A stretch of DNA of 64,000 bases, taken from positions 3,621,001 to 3,685,000 of the forward strand of contig NC_060109.1 of the NCBI RefSeq assembly GCF_021155765.1. Direction: 5' to 3'. The notes under the pieces were generated by a model. That model saw nothing but the letters and a program-made list of their open reading frames with translations, had not been told where the DNA came from and did no database searches. A program made the position numbers and the translations under genes. This DNA is from Diprion similis. Taxonomy: Eukaryota; Arthropoda; Insecta; Hymenoptera; Diprionidae. Positions 58,108 through 64,000 of this stretch are shown in pieces; position 1 is the stretch's first letter, and every line of letters begins with the position of its first letter.

Positions 58108-59049
58108 TTACTTCGATTTGAATACCCCACACCCTCATCTTCTTCTTGTAAATTTATCTTATCAAACTGTTAATTATTTGACGCTAAACATTTACGCACG
58201 AAGCGCATGAGAAAAGTATCTGGAATCGTAGGAGCCATCGTGAAATATTTTGGCAGTTGTCCTACGATACTCAAAGGACACCACTCGTTGTTCGGTAAAA
58301 GCCTTTTGGTTAAAATAAGTAAAAGTAAGAATTACCCAAAAGCAGGTGAGAGATAATAAAAGCCGTATGCATGCAATGCATCCTAAGGATCGAAGTGAAA
58401 TATCACAAGGACTTAAAATGGAATGCAAAATCATATTATATAGGTTGTGAATATTCAAGAGTCGGTAAGTGATGTATAGAATCATAATACGAAGTAAGTG
58501 ATGCAAAATGTTTCTAATATTTAGTGGCAGTGGGTATCGACAATGTGACACTAAGCTTGAGCAAATAAATTTCAAAACTTAAACTGTATGGTTTTGTCCT
58601 AGTCCTAAGTCACTAGCATATCAAAACTATTATATGTACGTATAATATTTTGTTATTTCTTTGGTTAAAGCTTTATATAATTAACTTGTGGTTATGCAGG
58701 ACACTCTCGTTTATGCCTAGGATATTTAATTCCCGGTTGTGGCAAGCATAATTGCACTGAGTAGTTACGGAGTTGTAGTATATATTTCACCTTGATTTAT
58801 TTTGGATGAAGAAAATAGTTACAATAGACTTTCACGAAAGTTTCTTCCATTCTCTGCTATCCATTTCTTATTGTTCTTTTATAAGTTTCTTTCTACCGTT
58901 TTTCAGTTTCCACCAGTACGTGGTATCATGATTCAACGGTCATGTATGTTTCTTGCTGTTGACCTTCTTACCTTTTCTTGGAGACCTTATTTACCTACTG
59001 AAATTCAATTCATTTTGCATCTGATATATATGTATACTAGGGTGGGCCA
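58108..59049. other. Intergenic, nothing recognised
   Basis: AT-rich sequence between two related foldback elements. The frame at 58192-58575 (-) is rich in Leu, Ile and Ser with no motif, and I do not call it. Confidence 0.4.
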
Positions 59050-59766
59050 AAAAATTGAATATTTTTTTTTCTTTAGTCACCGTGAAAATATCGTTAAAAT
59101 TCTATAAAAGTTTGACCCCTTAATATTATTATTAAAAGGTGCCTATTTACGGGTTTCCATCTCCTGTTTAAATAATACGAAAAATTTTTGTTTCTTATTT
59201 TGGAATGTTATTACTCAACAACGGATTGGCGTATCGAAAAGAACAATATATATTTTTGTAGGAAATCGAACGATCTACAAAAAAAGTCTCTTGCGATTTT
59301 TTCGTAAATCTACTGGTTCAAAAGTAGATAAAAATATATGTTTCAAATGATGTTTCAGTAAAGAAGATAACATGAACTTTACGAAATATCGTATTTTTCC
59401 ATTTTTCAACCATTATTTCATAGTAAAAATGCAAAAAATCATCAAATTTGCCACAACTAATTTTTAACCTTGAATAACTTTTGAATCAGTTGATTCACGA
59501 AGAATATCATAAGAGACATTTTTTATAAATCGTTCAATTTCCTACAAAAATATGTATTGTTCTTTGCGATACGCGAATCTGTTCTTGAGTAATGAAATTC
59601 CAAATTAAAAAAAAAAAAATTCCTGCGTTATTTAAACGGGAAATGGCAAATCGCAAATAGGCACCTCCTAATATTAATATTAAGAGCTCGAACTTTTACA
59701 GAATTTTTTTCTCGTTATCTTGAGCGATATTTTCACGGTGACTAACGAAAAAAAAACTGTTTCCCT
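59050..59766. mobile_element. Foldback element, ~340-bp arms, same family as 55.3-58.1 kb
   Basis: TTAGTCACCGTGAAAATATC (about 59083) pairs with GATATTTTCACGGTGACTAA (about 59727). AAAAGGTGCCTATTT pairs with AAATAGGCACCT, and TATTTTTGTAGGAAATCGAA with TTCAATTTCCTACAAAAATA. The turn is near 59408. Phrases such as TTAACCTTGAATAACTTTTG (59463) and 'attaatatNaagagctc' (59674) recur in the right arm of the larger element (57347 and about 57556). Confidence 0.8.
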
Positions 59767-60624
59767 GTATTTTACTTTCACACGACAGGGATTCTATTTT
59801 CACAAAACTCAGCGTTTATAATAGCCTAGAAAGTTCCAGGCCATTATCCATACAGTAAATAACTTGTATAAATACTTGTACCGCCATTTTAGAGGCTAAA
59901 TTATTTCCAAACCATAATCGATAATGATCAAAACACTCCAATGATTATGTTTTAGGAAATTTTTGTGTATACAAAATTACGCACCGATATATTACAATAT
60001 TATATGTAGAGTATTATATATAGGTATATAGTGTGCCTGCGTCTGCGCTTATACATAATATACATATAGTTATATATTAGCTCGGCTCGTGGTTTGAAAC
60101 GTATACATTACGCAATGTCAGTTCCTCTCTTTCGTAGAAAGTGACCAGATTGAGCATGTAGTGAACACAGCGTAGAGCCAACGTAGTATTTAATCATGTT
60201 ATGTTAGCTATTCAATGAATTTGACTAAATCCAACTGCCATTCTTGAGCAACTTCTACTAATATCTAAATATCAGTCCCATACTGGCTCGTTGCGTCAAA
60301 AAATTTGTGAAATTAAACGGAAAAGCAACATATTACGTAAAGTATCTATATCCTGATTATCTGACCTTGAGGCATGTTTGAAATTTCGGGCATCGCTTTC
60401 TTTGAAAGGTTGCAATAATATGTAAATAGCCATACCCATGTAATACGTGAGAGAAAAAGCCTGGGTGACACTCAACAGCTGCCAAGTCGCGGAAGGGGTC
60501 AAACGGTACCGTGAAACGGTACGGCGTTGCGGGCTTGGGTTTTAAATCGATGTAATTGCGGTCCTCATACTTAGTTACCAAACGGCTTCGACTCGAACAG
60601 TACCTCAGCACACGCGGTCCCATT
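59767..60624 (+). promoter_or_regulatory. 5' flank of lipase gene
   Basis: There is no coding exon that I can support. The sequence becomes GC-richer from about 60450 toward the lipase start. An in-frame ATG at 60556 would add 23 residues that do not look like a signal peptide (MRSSYLVTKRLRLEQ), so this part is more likely 5' UTR. TATA-like runs exist near 60000-60075 but are too many to single one out. Confidence 0.4.
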
Positions 60625-61662
60625 ATGCGCATCTCGAAAGTTTTGTTTGCGGCGATTTCTCACGCTGCGATCCTTCAACTGATCCAGGAAACTTCAGCCG
60701 CCAGGGGACCGATTCGGGAGGCAATTCAAAACGGTCAGGCGGCAGAATATAACAAAGATGACTGTGCGTGGAGACGAGGTAACGACCGAGACCTTTGCCC
60801 GGACCCTGACGTGCACGTCTTCCTATACGCGCCCGGACACCCGAAGCGGAAACTGGAGGTTGATCAGTCGGACTGGCTTCGACGCGAGCCTTACGATCCA
60901 AGGCTTGAAAATGCTTTTGTAATCCACGGTTACGCTGGGGGAGACGATACCTTACCAATCGCAGTGTTGAGAGACGCTTACCTAAGGAACGGGAGCTACA
61001 ACGTCTTCATGGTCGACTGGGGGGCGCTCTGTGCCGCACCCTGTTACCCAGCAGCAGTCGCGAACCTTCGCCCTGTCGCAAAGTGCCTTGCTGGAACCCT
61101 CACAACCCTGAGGAACATGGGGCTTCCGATGGAGAAGACGACATGCGTGGGACATTCGTTGGGTGCACATATTTGCGGGGTAATGGCGAATTATCTGCTC
61201 TTCCGACTCCGTCGCATCATTGGGCTCGATCCAGCTCGGCCGTTGGTCAGACCAGGATTGGTCAACAGGCTTGACAGTGGCGACGCGGACTTTGTGGAAG
61301 TTATACACACGAACGCCGGTTATTATGGAGAAATGGGGCGAGTCGGTCACGTCGATTTTTGTGTCAACGGGGGAAAACTGCAGCCCTTCTGCGAGAACCG
61401 ACGGAACGATCAGCTCTGCAGTCACGTCTGGGTGGTTTGTTACATGGCCCACAGCATCGATGGAGATACGGAACTGATGGCGGAACCTTGTTCTAGACGT
61501 TGTCCCGCTGGGCCGAGAATCGCACAAAGAAGTGGGAATGCTTTGATCATGGGGCAGCATACGCCGAAAAATGTTAGAGGATCCTTCTGCTTGTCGAGCG
61601 TGAATCCCCCGTATTGTCCTAGGAACGGCCACGTTAGAGGAGATGAGAGATGTTGCGTCTGA
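60625..61662 (+). CDS. Secreted pancreatic-lipase-like / phospholipase A1-type enzyme
   Basis: This intact single-exon gene encodes 345 residues from ATG 60625. The chosen start gives a hydrophobic N-terminus (KVLFAAISHAAILQLIQ) that fits a signal peptide. The lipase fold shows HGYAGGD at the oxyanion side, the nucleophile elbow VGHSLGAH (Ser about 178), GLDPARPL (catalytic Asp about 202) and CSHVWVVCYMAHSI (His about 267). More than ten cysteines fit the disulfide-bonded secreted family of insect PLA1 and neutral lipases. Length matches the family. The normal 'CSH-RA' is CSHVW here, and the lid region is short, which favours phospholipase A1-like over triglyceride lipase, but the substrate cannot be told. 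Long frames on the opposite strand are shadows. It ends at TGA 61660-61662. Confidence 0.92.
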   Translation: MRISKVLFAAISHAAILQLIQETSAARGPIREAIQNGQAAEYNKDDCAWRRGNDRDLCPDPDVHVFLYAPGHPKRKLEVDQSDWLRREPYDPRLENAFVIHGYAGGDDTLPIAVLRDAYLRNGSYNVFMVDWGALCAAPCYPAAVANLRPVAKCLAGTLTTLRNMGLPMEKTTCVGHSLGAHICGVMANYLLFRLRRIIGLDPARPLVRPGLVNRLDSGDADFVEVIHTNAGYYGEMGRVGHVDFCVNGGKLQPFCENRRNDQLCSHVWVVCYMAHSIDGDTELMAEPCSRRCPAGPRIAQRSGNALIMGQHTPKNVRGSFCLSSVNPPYCPRNGHVRGDERCCV

Positions 61663-62888
61663 TTGTAGGGGGGGTGTGAAGTGGAGATCGTCTCGGCACT
61701 GTCATTATTGCACAACGCGTAGCGTGTGTAATTTGCACCGTTTGTCTCGAAGTTCGCGATGGAAACTTTCTGCATATTATAGCAATGCAGGCAAAATTCG
61801 ATACGTTGCTGTTCCTAGGTATATTTGAAGGAATTGACCAATCGCCGCCTTTCGTATTTCCCGATCGGACTGGAGTCCGTTATATCCGGACTTCTGTATA
61901 AGAACGAACGAGGTTACTTATTATTCAGAGTGTATCTGCAGGGAAAAGCCTGCATAAGCAACAGCGAGAGTATACCGCTATTTGCTCTGGAAAGTGTCTC
62001 TTGTGTTACACTTAATCGTTATAATGCACCCAGGAAAAACAGTGGTAAATGAATGAATAGGTATATAGTTATACATGGCAGTTCATAATCATGTAACATG
62101 TATGTATGTATCCATATATCGAATGAATTTCTACTATAAACATACTCGTATTATATTTATTCACGCACTGGAATAAATATAACGCGTATGTGTATGTGTA
62201 CACACATGTTTGTAGTAGGTCAATTCATCCGAGTACATAAATAAATTAGTATTCTGTGTTATCTTGCGATTCATGTATAATGCAATATGTATGTATAGCA
62301 AAATTTACGTATATACGTCACAACATACCTTTGACAAAATTTACGTATATATAACACAATATATATGTATCATTGACACTCGTGAAAGCATTATACCGAG
62401 AATGCCTCTTGAAAAGGCCCCTTCCAAGCCATGCGATCACCGCCAGCGCTAGCATATGCACAAGTTTTCGTTCGCAGTATTTGTCCGTTACGCAATTGGC
62501 TCCGATAAAAGTTGTCCCTACTGGAAATGTTCATATCACAAAATCTTGTGGAAAAACGCAGCTTGTAATTTAATACATGATTAATATTGGAAATTTGATA
62601 GAATATATAAGAAATCACAGAATACATGACAAAAGCACGAATCGTTAGATATACTAGATCAAATAATTATTTGAATAAAATAAAAACTGTCAACTTATGA
62701 CGTTTCTAAAATGTACTAAAAAGTAAAAAATAATTCATCCAATTGATTTTAAACTAACTTTTTGATGACCCAGAGACTTGAAGTTTTAAACGTAGCTCAG
62801 AACTTAATGACAATGCAATATTTTGATTTAATTCACAAAAATTCAGAAAAAAATTTGTACAGTTTGGACTGTAACTCTAACTCAGATC
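61663..62888 (+). other. 3' flank of lipase gene
   Basis: AATAAA at about 62172 (in GGAATAAATATAAC) is a possible polyadenylation signal for the lipase gene, about 510 bp after the stop. Short 'tatgtatg' and 'tatacgt' runs occur at 62100-62360. No further gene is supported. Confidence 0.35.
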
Positions 62889-62980
62889 CGTTCACCGCAG
62901 ATGTATAAAGGCCTATAGCCTTGGGTCATTTTTCGTAACAGCTCGCCGGGTCTGGCCGAGTTTGGGGGTAATAGCAGTTT
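62889..62980 (+). repeat. Dispersed repeat, copy 2
   Basis: This matches 32025-32116 in the same orientation: CGTTCACCGCAGATGTATAA here, CGTTGACTGAAGATATATAA there, and both end in AGCAGTTT. It is better kept in places, with GTAACAGCTCGCCGGGTCTG. Confidence 0.55.
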
Positions 62981-63754
62981 ATAAAATTGAAAAGTTGAGA
63001 AAATCCCGTACAAGAAATTTGTACGCCGAAATTATACAATGAAAAAATGAAAGTAAATCAAATAAATGAACGCGTATTGTTTATATTTATCTGAATATAT
63101 GAAATGTTTTGTAGGCGAAAGTGGCATCTCTAAGACGTTCATTTTACTTTTTCAAAGTTTTTTTCACGAAGCCAACTTTGACATACAAATATTTTGGAAA
63201 AATTTTACACTACTTCATTTTTAGTTCCAATCGTTTCAAGAATGTTCCTATGAAGAATTTTTTTTGCTTTGTTTTGAGCACTTTTCAAATTATGAATTGA
63301 AAAGATTTAATGTTTTAGGTTTTGAAAATATCCGAAAAATTCTGATGACACTTTTGACCTGAAGCACGTTGAAGATATCTCGAAGGCTAAACCTATTTTA
63401 TGAGTTTTTCTCAAAATTTGGTAGCGGTAATTGAGGTTTAATTGAGAAAAATCTGCAAGTTCTTGAACAAATACGAAAATGTAGAATGAAAATGAATCTA
63501 TCATGAGGTTCGTTGCAAATTAACTGGAGTGAAGAATACGAGTCTTGTCGATTTATTTTAAATTTTGATAAGAAGTTAACATTGTCTTTCAGTGATACAA
63601 CTTTTTGGAAATGAGACGAAAAATAGTTTAACGAATTTATCTGGCTTTTTACATAATATTGATGTACTTATGAAACTATATTTTTCTTGTCAATTGTTGA
63701 AATGCTCAATATTGACGATAAATTTATCTCGTCCATTTTTGAGCTCCATATACT

Positions 63755-64000
63755 TAGCCCCTCATTAACAACCGAATGAGTTGATTCTTTTTTCAATTAT
63801 TTTGAGGTCGTTTGCGGGTGATTGTTAGTGCTTTCCCATCGTTTGTAAGTTTATAGTGCAATTCGTGATCGAATTCAGTTCTGCTTGTGCAGAATCATTT
63901 GTTGGTGGATCTTCGGTGTTTATATGCACTTCTCCAGCCTATAATAATCTCCCTATTACCTGTCAAACTTCAAACCAAAAATTCCCCCCCCCCCCTTTCC
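63755..64000. mobile_element. Second copy of TTAGCCCCT element, cut by window end
   Basis: The copy opens TTAGCCCCTCATTAACAACC and is the reverse complement of the right end of the element at 50221-50676. The internal TTGAGGTCGTTTGCGG and CGTGATCGAATTCAGTTCTG blocks are shared but in a different order and orientation, so the copies are rearranged relative to each other. The far end lies outside the window or is lost near the C tract at 63984-63996. Confidence 0.6.

Noticed and set aside
60982..61632. 216-codon open frame on the minus strand
   Set aside because: It lies wholly antisense to the intact lipase gene; it is a shadow of GC-rich coding sequence and has no family motif.

Overview
The window reads as nuclear DNA of an insect, most likely a hymenopteran (sawfly or wasp type). 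The basis is short introns with GT/AG borders in an AT-rich background, a dopamine-transporter gene that follows the insect sequence closely, a ZAD-C2H2 zinc-finger gene (a family expanded in insects), an insect pancreatic-lipase/PLA1-type gene, and degraded elements of kinds common in Hymenoptera. The order-level call is inference from remembered families, not from a search.

Layout. 1-1525 is a nested inverted repeat, probably in a large intron. 2396-5311 (+) holds the last five coding exons of a dopamine transporter (DAT, SLC6 family), from TM7 to the cytoplasmic tail; the earlier exons lie left of the window. 6987-7166 (+) is an orphan phase-0 terminal-exon-like ORF. 5780-6784 is a transposon-like unit with terminal inverted repeats. 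7.2-15.6 kb shows no gene. 15.7-21.5 kb is a graveyard of broken element genes, the clearest a frameshifted DUF8207-like ORF at 17.3-18.2 kb, next to a candidate LTR. 21.85-24.2 kb is a GC-rich broken non-LTR retrotransposon (ORF1 plus the endonuclease part of ORF2, no reverse transcriptase).

The minus strand then carries a zinc-finger gene. A ZAD domain is split over exons at 46.8-46.5 kb and 45.43-45.29 kb, and a seven-finger exon lies at 26.73-25.75 kb. If these are one gene, it has an intron region of about 18.5 kb packed with repeats; the reading phase shows that at least one more small exon would have to lie between them. From 48 to 60 kb the sequence is mostly repeats. 60625-61662 (+) is an intact, single-exon secreted lipase/phospholipase A1-like gene.

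The most striking property of the window is its density of long near-palindromes (foldback elements), about ten units of 0.4 to 2.8 kb. Five lie inside the presumed intron of the zinc-finger gene, so its primary transcript would contain several long double-stranded hairpins. Other repeats include an array of degenerate GGCGCC-like motifs in two facing blocks, small MITEs with clear inverted ends, a 40-bp tandem repeat and several long G or C tracts. I saw no tRNA, rRNA or CRISPR.
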